Below are positions 14,088 through 21,287 of a stretch of DNA of 24,673 nucleotides, piece after piece (position 1 is the stretch's first letter; the number at the start of each line of letters is the position of its first letter). Both the position numbers and the translations under genes were made by a program. The stretch comes from Bacillota bacterium. GTDB lineage: Bacteria > Bacillota > Syntrophomonadia > Syntrophomonadales > Syntrophomonadaceae. The notes beneath the pieces were generated by a model. The model had not been told where the DNA came from. It worked only from the letters and a program-made list of their open reading frames with translations, and ran no database searches. Location: NCBI GenBank assembly GCA_023395515.1, contig JAEWZB010000029.1, positions 1 to 24,673 on the forward strand, given 5' to 3'.

Positions 14088-14882
14088 TTATTCTTTGATG
14101 CCCAGCACATGTTGGCAATAGCATCGAAAAAGGCAAAGCCACTGTACATATAAAATTTCACCAAATACAAAGCCATTAATATTGGCTTCCCGCAAAGCTT
14201 GCTTCAATTGCTTGGAATTGAACATACGCCGCAACCCGGCCTGATTGCCTTGAAAAGCCTTAGTAATAAAGTATTCATAATCACGCCATTGGGTTGCTGC
14301 TATATCAGGTTGTATCTTTTTCTGCAAATGAACTAGTACGACATCCACACCGGGCTTGGGATGAAAATCCTCCCGCCGGAAGTGGTAAACAATTTCCAGA
14401 TTGAACAGAGGTTTTATCATGAGCGACCTAAGCGTTTCACGGGGCTTGCCCATAAAGCGCCGGGCTGCGCTCTTTTCCATCGTCAGCCAGGCTTCAGTAG
14501 GCGGATTCCTGCTTTCCGTCAATTTACGAATAATCTTGGTAGTATGACAAAAAGGAATGTTAGCAAAAACTTTATAAGTTTCAGCAACCGGAAGCTGCCA
14601 TTTCAAGAAATCCTGATGATAAAGATAAAAATTCTCAGTTTGGCCGAATTTATCGAGCAGTTTTTTATATAACTTTTCATCGATCTCTACAGCAGTTACC
14701 TTGCGGCATTTTTCAACTAGTAAACGGGTTATATGCCCTTTTCCGGGGCCAATTTCAATTACATGATCGTTAATTCCGAGGTTAGATATATTAAGCAATC
14801 TTTTAATAGTTGGATAACTGGTCAAAAAGTTTTGGGATACCCAAAGGGGCAATTGGGGCTTTGGGTTTTTATTGGGGGACAT
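14088..14882 (-). CDS. erm: Erm-family 23S rRNA (adenine-N6)-methyltransferase
   Basis: The 264-residue protein is an Erm/KsgA-type methylase that is expected to methylate A2058 of 23S rRNA and give macrolide-lincosamide-streptogramin B resistance. Motifs: SQNFLTSYPTIKRLL (start of the fold), VIEIGPGKGHITRLL (AdoMet loop), VTAVEID (motif II), HQDFLKW, NIPFCHTTKIIRKL (motif IV, N-I-P-F) and REDFHPKPGVDVVLVHL. Erm rather than KsgA is supported by length, by the HPKP-V-X-X-X-L segment and by the regulated leader. The ATG at 14882 has GAGGTG 9 nt upstream; the longer frame from GTG at 14969 would translate through the attenuator hairpin. Expression is probably drug-inducible through the leader at 14914-15002. 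Confidence 0.85.
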   Translation of the reverse strand: MSPNKNPKPQLPLWVSQNFLTSYPTIKRLLNISNLGINDHVIEIGPGKGHITRLLVEKCRKVTAVEIDEKLYKKLLDKFGQTENFYLYHQDFLKWQLPVAETYKVFANIPFCHTTKIIRKLTESRNPPTEAWLTMEKSAARRFMGKPRETLRSLMIKPLFNLEIVYHFRREDFHPKPGVDVVLVHLQKKIQPDIAATQWRDYEYFITKAFQGNQAGLRRMFNSKQLKQALREANINGFVFGEILYVQWLCLFRCYCQHVLGIKE

Positions 14883-14913
14883 AAAAAATACACCTCTTTC
14901 GATTCGTTTAGGT

Positions 14914-14974
14914 CGAAAAAAAGGCGCACGAAAATAGTTGAAGGTACATATACCTTCATTACTCCGCACGCCTT
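14914..14974 (-). terminator. Attenuator (intrinsic terminator) in the erm leader
   Basis: On the minus strand AAGGCGTGCG (14965-14974) pairs with CGTGCGCCTT (14921-14930) over 10 bp with two G-U pairs, followed by seven U residues. A second perfect hairpin, TGAAGGTA/TACCTTCA (14939-14958), is nested inside. The 5' arm begins at the stop codon of the leader peptide. A ribosome halted on the leader would cover it and allow read-through. Confidence 0.8.
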
Positions 14975-15002
14975 ATTTACGAATCCGAATCGCAGCACAC
15001 AT
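14973..15002 (-). CDS. erm leader peptide MCAAIRIRK
   Basis: Nine codons, ATG to TAA, lie between the promoter and the attenuator. The C-terminal Arg-Ile-Arg-Lys carries the Arg/Lys-X-Arg/Lys motif known to cause macrolide-dependent ribosome arrest on some Erm leader peptides (ErmDL type). AGGGAGG is present but 14 nt upstream of the ATG, which is long. The TAA overlaps the first bases of the terminator stem, the geometry needed for attenuation. Confidence 0.7.
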   Translation of the reverse strand: MCAAIRIRK

Positions 15003-15041
15003 AAGGTGTATTAAAGCCTCCCTAATAAAATTACGCTGATT

Positions 15042-15070
15042 ATTATAGCAAAAGGTTGCGGTATTATCAA
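15042..15070 (-). promoter_or_regulatory. Promoter of the erm leader transcript
   Basis: On the minus strand TTGATA (15065-15070), a 17-bp spacer, then TGCTATAAT with a perfect TATAAT at 15042-15047 and an extended -10 TG. The transcript would start near 15035, about 30 nt before the leader ATG. Confidence 0.8.
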
Positions 15071-15350
15071 TGCGTGTATGATGCTCACTAACATTCTCAA
15101 TGCACTATCTCCCATATTTTTACCTCTTACCAACTACCTAGAGCGTATAACCCTTAATTTTTCATACATTTTACATACACATGAATAGCATTTTACATTT
15201 TTATATTACACTTTTATATAAGAAAATCGCTGAGTTACTATTTATTCAGCTTAAGGGGCTGACGACAGGACGTAAACTGAAAATTAAATACCGGTATGTC
15301 TCTTCGATATTTTCAGCCGTTCATTTTATTAAAGGAGCGTTTAACAATAA
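15071..15350. other. Gap between the erm promoter and the EAL-GGDEF gene
   Basis: No gene is supported here. CTGAAAAT (15277-15284) and ATTTTCAG (15309-15316) form a weak 8-bp hairpin upstream of the plus-strand gene. AAAGGAG (15331-15337) is the likely ribosome site for the gene starting at 15351. I looked for a cyclic-di-GMP riboswitch and saw no convincing one. Confidence 0.4.
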
Positions 15351-17177
15351 ATGCACAATGCCATGCCTAAAAATATTTGCATCACTAAAGAAGACATTAA
15401 TTCCCGCCTTATGGCTGTAAGAAAGGTGAGAGGTTTGAATACTGCTAATATGCTGTTCGAAATTATAAACGGCGGCTATATACGGTCGGTTTACCAACCT
15501 ATCGTCTCCCTTCAAAATGGCACTATTTGGGGCTATGAAGCTTTGAGCCGCATAGCCCTTCCCTCCTGCCATCTAAACATTGAACAGCTCTTTAGGATGG
15601 CCAGCAAAGCCCGTAAGCTATGGGAACTAGAAAAGCTTTGCCGTACTCAAGCCTTAAAAGGTGCTCATAATAAGCCTTTCGGACATAAGCTTTTTTTGAA
15701 TGTGGACCCCAATATTATCTATGATCCTGACTTTATTGCCGGCTTTACCCAGGAAAAGCTTTTAAAATTGGGACTAAATCCCGATGATATTATTTTTGAA
15801 ATTACCGAAAAGAGCAGTGTTTCTTCCCTCCCCGTCTTTACAGAAGCCATTGCCCACTACCAACGGCAGGGCTTTAAGATTGCCATAGATGACTTTGGTT
15901 CCGGTTATTCCGGGCTGGCCCGCGCCTGCTCCTTTTCTCCTAATTATTTAAAAATTGATATGTCTATTGTACGGGGAATTGACCGTGATAGCCGCAAAAG
16001 ATCGGTTATTTTAGGTATCGTAAAGTTTTGCCGGGAAGCTGGAATTCAGATCATTGCCGAAGGAATAGAAACTCCAGAGGAACTGTCCACACTTATTGAG
16101 TTGGATGTGGATTTTGGGCAAGGTTACTTTTTGGCCCGCCCCGACGATAAATTTCCAAGCCTGCCCGGGGAACTGGAAGTTCTTATCCGGCGGCTGCGCC
16201 AAAAAAGGCAAGCTCCCCTCTCCTATTTATCCGGGCTTGATACCGTCGGAGCCATCTGTCAGCGTAAGCCGCCGGTTTCTCCTGACGATCAGGCTCTTCT
16301 CATTTACGAAGAAATGAAATCCGACCCCTCGCTGACAGAGTTTTGTGTAGCAGATAAGGAGGGACATTTCCATGGCATTCTCACCCGCAGTTATCTGCTG
16401 GGACGCTTTAGCGGGCAATTTGGCTACGGACTTAGTTACCGCCGTACTGTAGGCGAACTGTTAGGACAAGATTACATGGCAGTAGACTGCAGCACCACAG
16501 TCGATGAAATGGCTGCCTTAGCTATGGATCGGGACTTTGTCAGCGTCTATGATGCTGTCATCGTAACTGAACAAGGACGCTATCTGGGCATAGTTACTGT
16601 ACGTGATTTGTTGCTGGCCGCTATCAGCATACGGGAAAGAAAGGCAGCCGATGCCAGTCCCCTCACCGGCCTGCCCGGCAACAACACGATTCAGCATACT
16701 ATTGGAACCATTATTCAGGAAAAGGAGCCTTATGCCATTATTTACCTGGATCTCGACAACTTCAAAGCTTATAACGACGCTTACGGCTTTACCAACGGAG
16801 ATTGCATGCTCAAAACTTTAGCTCAGGCCATGATGCTCTGCTGTTCTGACCAAGATTTTATGGGACATATCGGCGGCGATGATTTTGTAATTATCACCCG
16901 GAACCTAGAGAATTTAGAAAAACTGTGCAATGACATTATTTCTACCTTTTCAGATTTGATTCAACCCCTTTACTCTGCTTCTGATTGGGAGTGCGGATAT
17001 ATAGTATCCCAAGACCGGAACGGCTTTATAAAAACCTTTCCTATGGCCACCTTGTCTATTGCGGTTGTTACCAACCGTACCGGTGACTTTACTGAAACCG
17101 GCACTCTCTCCAAAACTATTGCCGAAACCAAGAAACAATGCAAACAGCAAAAAGGCAACACAGTAATTATCATCTAA
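15351..17177 (+). CDS. EAL-CBS-GGDEF cyclic-di-GMP signalling protein
   Basis: The 608-residue protein has no membrane segments. EAL domain (~45-285): YEALSR (E63-A-L), LFLNVDP, IIFEITEKS, IDDFGSGYSGL (D180-D181), YLKIDMS, IIAEGIETPEE, GQGYFLARP; all metal- and substrate-binding positions are present, so it should be an active c-di-GMP phosphodiesterase. A pair of CBS-like repeats (~305-435: FHGILTRSYLL, YLGIVTVRDLL) may bind nucleotides. GGDEF domain (~440-600): YLDLDNFKAYNDAYGF and GGDDF (508-512), where canonical GG(D/E)EF has Glu, so cyclase activity is uncertain; the RXXD inhibitory site is not conserved (SDQD). The GGDDF domain may be a GTP sensor for the EAL part. AGGAG lies 13 nt before the ATG. 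Confidence 0.92.
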   Translation: MHNAMPKNICITKEDINSRLMAVRKVRGLNTANMLFEIINGGYIRSVYQPIVSLQNGTIWGYEALSRIALPSCHLNIEQLFRMASKARKLWELEKLCRTQALKGAHNKPFGHKLFLNVDPNIIYDPDFIAGFTQEKLLKLGLNPDDIIFEITEKSSVSSLPVFTEAIAHYQRQGFKIAIDDFGSGYSGLARACSFSPNYLKIDMSIVRGIDRDSRKRSVILGIVKFCREAGIQIIAEGIETPEELSTLIELDVDFGQGYFLARPDDKFPSLPGELEVLIRRLRQKRQAPLSYLSGLDTVGAICQRKPPVSPDDQALLIYEEMKSDPSLTEFCVADKEGHFHGILTRSYLLGRFSGQFGYGLSYRRTVGELLGQDYMAVDCSTTVDEMAALAMDRDFVSVYDAVIVTEQGRYLGIVTVRDLLLAAISIRERKAADASPLTGLPGNNTIQHTIGTIIQEKEPYAIIYLDLDNFKAYNDAYGFTNGDCMLKTLAQAMMLCCSDQDFMGHIGGDDFVIITRNLENLEKLCNDIISTFSDLIQPLYSASDWECGYIVSQDRNGFIKTFPMATLSIAVVTNRTGDFTETGTLSKTIAETKKQCKQQKGNTVIII

Positions 17178-17259
17178 ATTCATATTGTCTAAAAAGACAG
17201 CCGTTACTTATACGGTTAAATTTAAAAATAAAAGTATATTAAAAGAAGGTCTAAAAGTC

Positions 17260-17388
17260 ATGAAAAAAATAATTGAATTAGAGGTATTTCTACTGGGAAT
17301 TATGACATTTATCTTGATATCAATTTATGCTTTAGCTGAAAAACCTGCTTTTTTAAAACTTCTATCATTTTTGTCGGGTTTATTTTGA
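17260..17388 (+). CDS. Small single-span membrane protein
   Basis: The 42-residue frame starts at ATG 17260 with GAAGG about 10 nt upstream. MKKIIELEVFLLGIMTF, then ILISIYALAEKP, gives one hydrophobic helix with a basic N-terminus and a second hydrophobic stretch at the end. A longer frame from TTG at 17185 has no ribosome site. No family is recognised. It lies 80 bp after the c-di-GMP gene and may share its transcript. Confidence 0.5.
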   Translation: MKKIIELEVFLLGIMTFILISIYALAEKPAFLKLLSFLSGLF

Positions 17389-17494
17389 GAAACACTAATT
17401 AATTGCCGAGGGTTGTTAGAGAACAGCTTTTTATTAATATTTATAATTTTTCAAACTAAAGCACATCCTAATTGAAAAAGGGAGGTCACCATAA

Positions 17495-17704
17495 ATGCGC
17501 ATTAGTGATCCGAATAAATTAGTGGGAAAAGTTATGAATATTAAAGAAGGGCATGATATGACTGAGATAGTTATTGATATAGGAGATAATCCTGTTTACG
17601 CTACCATTACTGCCCAAGCTGCTAAAACCTTGAATCTTAGCGAAGGTGATGAGGTTTTCGCCATGTTTAATTCCACTGATGTAACCATCATAAAGGATAG
17701 TTAA
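17495..17704 (+). CDS. Molybdopterin/molybdate-binding protein, Mop (TOBE) family
   Basis: This 69-residue protein is a single Mop domain of the molbindin type. The pattern is typical: NKLVGKVMNIKEGHDMTEIV, ITAQAAKTLNLSEGDEV, FAMFNSTDVTII. The S/T-A-X-X-A-X-X-L-X-L-X-X-G-D-X-V-X-A-X-X-K-X-X-X-V form is nearly complete, with Asn where Lys is usual in the last part. Molbindins bind molybdate or tungstate oxyanions as oligomers for storage. GGGAGG lies 9 nt upstream of the ATG, and a terminator follows. It is probably a monocistronic gene. Confidence 0.88.
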   Translation: MRISDPNKLVGKVMNIKEGHDMTEIVIDIGDNPVYATITAQAAKTLNLSEGDEVFAMFNSTDVTIIKDS

Positions 17705-17756
17705 ACATATAATAGCGCGGGTAAAAAGTAATTAGCTTATAAAAAAACATTGACTA

Positions 17757-17788
17757 AACAACTCCTTATCAAAAGGGGTTGTTTTTTT
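17757..17788 (+). terminator. Intrinsic terminator after the Mop gene
   Basis: AACAACTCC (17757-17765) pairs with GGGGTTGTT (17775-17783) over 9 bp with one G-U pair, followed by a run of T. It lies 50 bp after the stop. Confidence 0.85.
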
Positions 17789-17879
17789 ATTTATTAAAAA
17801 AGCTATATAATTTTAATTAAATTGCAAAATTTTTTCGAAACTTTTAAAATAACAGGTAGAGACTATAGGAGGAGCAGTT

Positions 17880-18287
17880 ATGAGAAAAGAACATTTTATA
17901 TTTTTAATATTAATTGTTGCGGCGGCCGTAACTACCGGTTCTACTATCGGCTTAGCCAGTAATTTTGACATTTTAGTTTCTAATTCTAATCCTAGCCCAG
18001 TTCAAATTGCTGCCACAGACAACGTTTTAGAAACTTCAAACGAGGAAAAATCACCTTATCTCGAAAATGACTTAATGATTAGCCAACAGGAGCAAGAGCA
18101 AATCATAGAAATGCTTAAAGCATTAGGTATGGTTAGTACTAATGACTATGACACCTTTATTAAAGATTTTCAAGCTAAGCACTCCCTGGACCCGACGGGA
18201 AATTTAGACTCTCAAACTTTAAGCCTTATTATTGAAGAGGTTAAGTACGAAAAAGCTAGCCGTTCACTTAAGGATAATTCTAATTAA
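17880..18287 (+). CDS. Secreted protein with a peptidoglycan-binding-like domain
   Basis: The 135-residue protein starts with a signal peptide (MRKEHFIFLILIVAAAVTTG, likely cleavage near residue 27 after GLAS). Residues about 68-122 fit a PG_binding_1 domain: QIIEMLKALGMV, FIKDFQAKHSLDPTGNLDSQT, LSLIIEE, with the F-Q-X-X-X-X-L-X-X-T-G-X-L-D-X-X-T core. No catalytic domain is present. AGGAGGAG precedes the ATG. It may be a cell-wall-associated factor; there is no operon partner. Confidence 0.8.
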   Translation: MRKEHFIFLILIVAAAVTTGSTIGLASNFDILVSNSNPSPVQIAATDNVLETSNEEKSPYLENDLMISQQEQEQIIEMLKALGMVSTNDYDTFIKDFQAKHSLDPTGNLDSQTLSLIIEEVKYEKASRSLKDNSN

Positions 18288-18361
18288 TAATTTTATAACC
18301 AACGAATAATAACCCTTTTGCAGCATAATCAGAGTTAAGGGTGAAAATTTGATTCTTATTT

Positions 18362-18394
18362 CCCTCCCCTATATGCTATTATAAATGGGGAGGG
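18362..18394 (+). promoter_or_regulatory. Inverted repeat that can occlude the activator's ribosome site
   Basis: CCCTCCCC (18362-18369) is perfectly complementary to GGGGAGGG (18387-18394), which is the ribosome binding site of the next gene (ATG 18405). The loop carries TATTATAAAT, which may contain the -10. If transcription starts upstream of 18362 the site would be hidden; if it starts in the loop the 5' arm is absent from the RNA. Confidence 0.45.
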
Positions 18395-18404
18395 GTGAAT
18401 ATTC

Positions 18405-20060
18405 ATGTCGCTTGGTCTCGAGCTTCACTCTAAAGAATTACTTTTATACCCAATACTGCAAAGTGTTGATGAAGGTATAATACTTTCCGATGCTTCCCTT
18501 AACCTGATTTTTTATAATGATAATGCCGAAAAAATTCTAGCCACCGAGTTAGATAAATATCTCGGTAAACATATAGATACGATTAGACCGGAATTCAAAA
18601 TTAATTCTATGGTTATTAATAATGAAAAAATAAGTCACTCCTTAGAGTCTATTAATGGTGAAGAAGTTAAAATAACCCGGGGTATAGTAGAAGTTAGCCC
18701 GGATACTTTTTATAGCTATTTAATCCTTAGCCCGGTGGAAAGTTTTAATGACAACCAATTGCGTTCATTAATGGATAGTCCCTATGAGGGAATTGCGGTT
18801 TTTAATCAAAATTTACGCCTTATTTATGCCAATAACTTATGTTATGGTTTTTTTGCCTGTGAAACTAAAGAGGAATTAGCTGAGGAATTTACTTCCGTAA
18901 TCCCTCATACTCTGCTCGCGGAATCAATAACTAAATCTAAGCCTATGGCCGAGACTATTATCGTAAAATCCCGCACCATTGAACTGATTTATTTGCCTAT
19001 AGTTAGACACGAACTTACCGTGGGAGTCATTGTCAAAAGCAGCATGACCTCCCGCCGGGAGAGAAATTGGGGGCAAATTGTCGCCGAGTTCAATAATGGA
19101 ACGGCCAATTACTATCTAAGCCATATATCGGGAAGTAATAAGCTGCTGAATGAACAGAAAATCTTAGCCACTAAAGCTTCTCGTACTACATCTACAGTTT
19201 TAATTACAGGAGAAAGTGGGACTGGTAAAGAATTATTTGCCCATGCGATACATAATATGAGCCCTCGCCGTAAAGGGCCTTTTATTAAAGTTAATTGTGC
19301 GGCAGTTCCCGAAACCTTATTAGAATCAGAATTATTTGGCTATGCAGAGGGGGCTTTTACCGGAGCTCGTAAAGATGGTAAACCGGGTAAGTTTGAATTA
19401 GCTAACCATGGCACTATTTTTCTGGACGAAATAGCCGATATGACCTTGTCTATGCAGGCTAAGCTTTTAAGGGTATTACAGGAAAAAGAAGTCGAACGGG
19501 TAGGGGCCATACATACTACTAAGGTAAATGTGCGGGTAATTGCTGCTACCAATCAGGATTTATTGCATCTGGTAGCTAACCATAAATTCCGCGAAGACCT
19601 TTACTATCGCTTAAATGTAATTATTTTAAATCTGCCTCCTTTACGGGATAGAAAAGATGATATCCCTATAATAGTGGCCTCATTATTAGAAAGACTTAAT
19701 AAACAGCTAGGTACTCGCATAAACTACATCAGCGATGAAGTTATGGAGTGCTTTTGCCAATATGATTGGCCGGGAAATATACGGGAACTGGAGAATACCA
19801 TTGAAAGAGCTATAAACTTTGCCGATACTAATGTGATTAGCTTAGAGAATATACCCGAGCATATTAGGTCCACTACTAAATCCCTTAGATTAATAAATAG
19901 CGCCTCTACTTTAGACAGGCTTTTAGAAGCGCGGGAAAAAGAAATTATTATTGCAACTATAAGAACTTGCGGTGGTAACAAGACTAAAGCTGCTGAAGTT
20001 CTTAATATACATCGTTCGGTTCTCTATCGCAAACTCACAAAATATAAGCTTAATTTGTAG
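18405..20060 (+). CDS. Sigma-54-dependent activator with PAS domains
   Basis: The protein has 551 residues. The N-terminal ~210 residues contain two PAS-type modules: DEGIILSDASLNLIFYNDNA near residue 25 and PYEGIAVFNQNLRLIYANN near residue 126. The AAA+ domain (~240-470) has Walker A GESGTGKE, GAFTGA (the sigma-54 contact loop), Walker B TIFLDEIADM, and REDLYYRLNV with the arginine fingers. The C-terminal Fis-type HTH is NKTKAAEVLNIHRSVLYRKL. It is thus a sigma-54 enhancer-binding protein. A matching -24/-12 promoter and dyads lie just downstream, before hbd and crt, so it probably activates them in response to a ligand or redox signal sensed by the PAS domains. GGGAGGGG precedes the ATG. 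Confidence 0.93.
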   Translation: MSLGLELHSKELLLYPILQSVDEGIILSDASLNLIFYNDNAEKILATELDKYLGKHIDTIRPEFKINSMVINNEKISHSLESINGEEVKITRGIVEVSPDTFYSYLILSPVESFNDNQLRSLMDSPYEGIAVFNQNLRLIYANNLCYGFFACETKEELAEEFTSVIPHTLLAESITKSKPMAETIIVKSRTIELIYLPIVRHELTVGVIVKSSMTSRRERNWGQIVAEFNNGTANYYLSHISGSNKLLNEQKILATKASRTTSTVLITGESGTGKELFAHAIHNMSPRRKGPFIKVNCAAVPETLLESELFGYAEGAFTGARKDGKPGKFELANHGTIFLDEIADMTLSMQAKLLRVLQEKEVERVGAIHTTKVNVRVIAATNQDLLHLVANHKFREDLYYRLNVIILNLPPLRDRKDDIPIIVASLLERLNKQLGTRINYISDEVMECFCQYDWPGNIRELENTIERAINFADTNVISLENIPEHIRSTTKSLRLINSASTLDRLLEAREKEIIIATIRTCGGNKTKAAEVLNIHRSVLYRKLTKYKLNL

Positions 20061-20063
20061 CTG

Positions 20064-20081
20064 TGTAGCTTCAGAGCTACA
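20064..20081. promoter_or_regulatory. Dyad TGTAGCT-N4-AGCTACA, possible activator site or weak terminator
   Basis: A perfect 7-bp inverted repeat with a 4-bp spacer begins 4 bp after the activator stop. A further TTGTAGCT copy overlaps the stop (20055-20062). It could be an upstream activator site of the sigma-54 promoter 170 bp further on. There is no U-tract. Confidence 0.4.
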
Positions 20082-20137
20082 ACGTCGCTTTATTAGGACA
20101 GGCTTTTATGTCTTGGTACATTGCACATTATAATAAA

Positions 20138-20155
20138 TGTTGTTTCATCACAACA
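20138..20155. promoter_or_regulatory. Dyad TGTTGT-N6-ACAACA, candidate upstream activator sequence
   Basis: A perfect 6-bp inverted repeat with a 6-bp spacer is centred about 97 bp upstream of the -24 element, within the range typical for enhancer sites of sigma-54 activators. Confidence 0.45.
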
Positions 20156-20242
20156 ACATAATAAGTTTATTTTTAAGGTAGTTTTTTTTCTAAATATTGA
20201 TAAATCAGCCATTTGATGATTTTGTCAGTAACAGCTAATAGC

Positions 20243-20258
20243 TGGAACGATTATTGCA
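20243..20258 (+). promoter_or_regulatory. Sigma-54 (-24/-12) promoter before hbd-crt
   Basis: TGGAACGATTATTGCA matches the consensus TGGCAC-N5-TTGC at all but one of the conserved bases, with exactly 10 bp between the GG and GC. Transcription would start near 20270, 120 bp before the hbd ATG. No sigma-A promoter of comparable quality is seen in this gap. Confidence 0.75.
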
Positions 20259-20390
20259 TGCAATGAAACCAAGCATTGATAGTAAATTATACCCTAAGGG
20301 GGGTGGTAAAAAGTAGTTGGGGCGGAGTTCTACACAAGATAACACAATTAAGTCACAAAATTATTAATAATTACAAGGGGGTTTCTATCA

Positions 20391-21248
20391 ATGGAAATTA
20401 ATAAAATTGCAGTCTTAGGTGCAGGTACCATGGGAATGGGCATTGCATGGGCTGTAGCTGGCGCAGGTAAAAAGGTAGTTATTTATGACATCAAACAAGA
20501 AATCGTAGACAAAACTTTAGCCAGAATCGAAAAAGGTTTGGCCAGAGCTGAAGAAAAGGGGCAAGCTCCTGCCGGAGCCAAAGATTTTGTACTGGGAAAT
20601 ATCAGTGGAACTGCTAACTTAGCAGATATCGCCGATGTAGATTTCGTTATTGAAACTGTAGTAGAAAATATGAATGTGAAAAAAGAAGTATACGGTAAAC
20701 TATCCGATATCCTTAAACCGGAAGTGATAGTAGCTACTAATACTTCCTCACTCTCCATAACTGAAATTGCTGCTGCATATGCCAGACCCGAAAAAGTTGC
20801 AGGAATGCATTTCTTTAACCCGGCTATGGTTATGGCTCTTATCGAAGTTATCCCTGCTCTTCAATCTTCCGACGAAACTGTGGAAGTTGTTATGGAATTT
20901 TCCAAAGCTATTGGCAAAAAGCCTATCAAAGTTAAAGAAGGTCCTGGCTTTGTGGTTAACAGAATCCTTATCCCCGGCATGAATGAGGCTGCTTTTATTG
21001 CTATGGAAGGTTTAGCAACTATTGAAGATATTGATAAAGCTATGAAACTTGGAGCTGGCTGGCCGATGGGTCCTTTCACACTGTGTGATATGGTGGGAGT
21101 AGATATTGGTTTAGAAGTGTGCAATGTTTTATATAGTGAAACCGGCGATCCTAAATATCGCCCCGCCGGACTGCTGAAACAAATGGTACGGGCAGGATGG
21201 TTAGGCAGAAAGACTGGTAGAGGTTTCTACGACTACAGTCAAAAATAA
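20391..21248 (+). CDS. hbd: 3-hydroxybutyryl-CoA dehydrogenase
   Basis: The 285-residue enzyme interconverts acetoacetyl-CoA and (S)-3-hydroxybutyryl-CoA with NAD(P)H. The Rossmann motif is VLGAGTMGMGIAWAVAGAG, followed by VVIYDI (acidic end of beta-2, NAD preference). The catalytic region has ATNTSSLSITEIA, GMHFFNPAMVMALIEVI (active-site His and Asn) and GFVVNRILIPGMNEAA. The C-terminal dimerisation part is complete, and length is usual. AAGGGGG lies 10 nt upstream of the ATG. It forms an operon with crt 39 bp downstream under the sigma-54 promoter, for C4 acyl-CoA conversion in either the butyrate-producing or the oxidising direction. Confidence 0.95.
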   Translation: MEINKIAVLGAGTMGMGIAWAVAGAGKKVVIYDIKQEIVDKTLARIEKGLARAEEKGQAPAGAKDFVLGNISGTANLADIADVDFVIETVVENMNVKKEVYGKLSDILKPEVIVATNTSSLSITEIAAAYARPEKVAGMHFFNPAMVMALIEVIPALQSSDETVEVVMEFSKAIGKKPIKVKEGPGFVVNRILIPGMNEAAFIAMEGLATIEDIDKAMKLGAGWPMGPFTLCDMVGVDIGLEVCNVLYSETGDPKYRPAGLLKQMVRAGWLGRKTGRGFYDYSQK

Positions 21249-21287
21249 TATAATTTTGTAAAAAACAGATTGAGGAGGGTTTAGTAC

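Noticed and set aside
15240..15350. Cyclic-di-GMP riboswitch before the EAL-GGDEF gene
   Set aside because: I looked for GEMM-type conserved segments and saw none; only a weak 8-bp hairpin is present.
15181..15420. 79-codon plus-strand frame upstream of the EAL gene
   Set aside because: It overlaps the EAL-GGDEF start in another frame, with no ribosome site.
20115..20135. Sigma-54 promoter at TTGGTACATTGCAC
   Set aside because: The GG-to-GC spacing is 6 bp instead of the required 10. The element at 20243-20258 has correct spacing.
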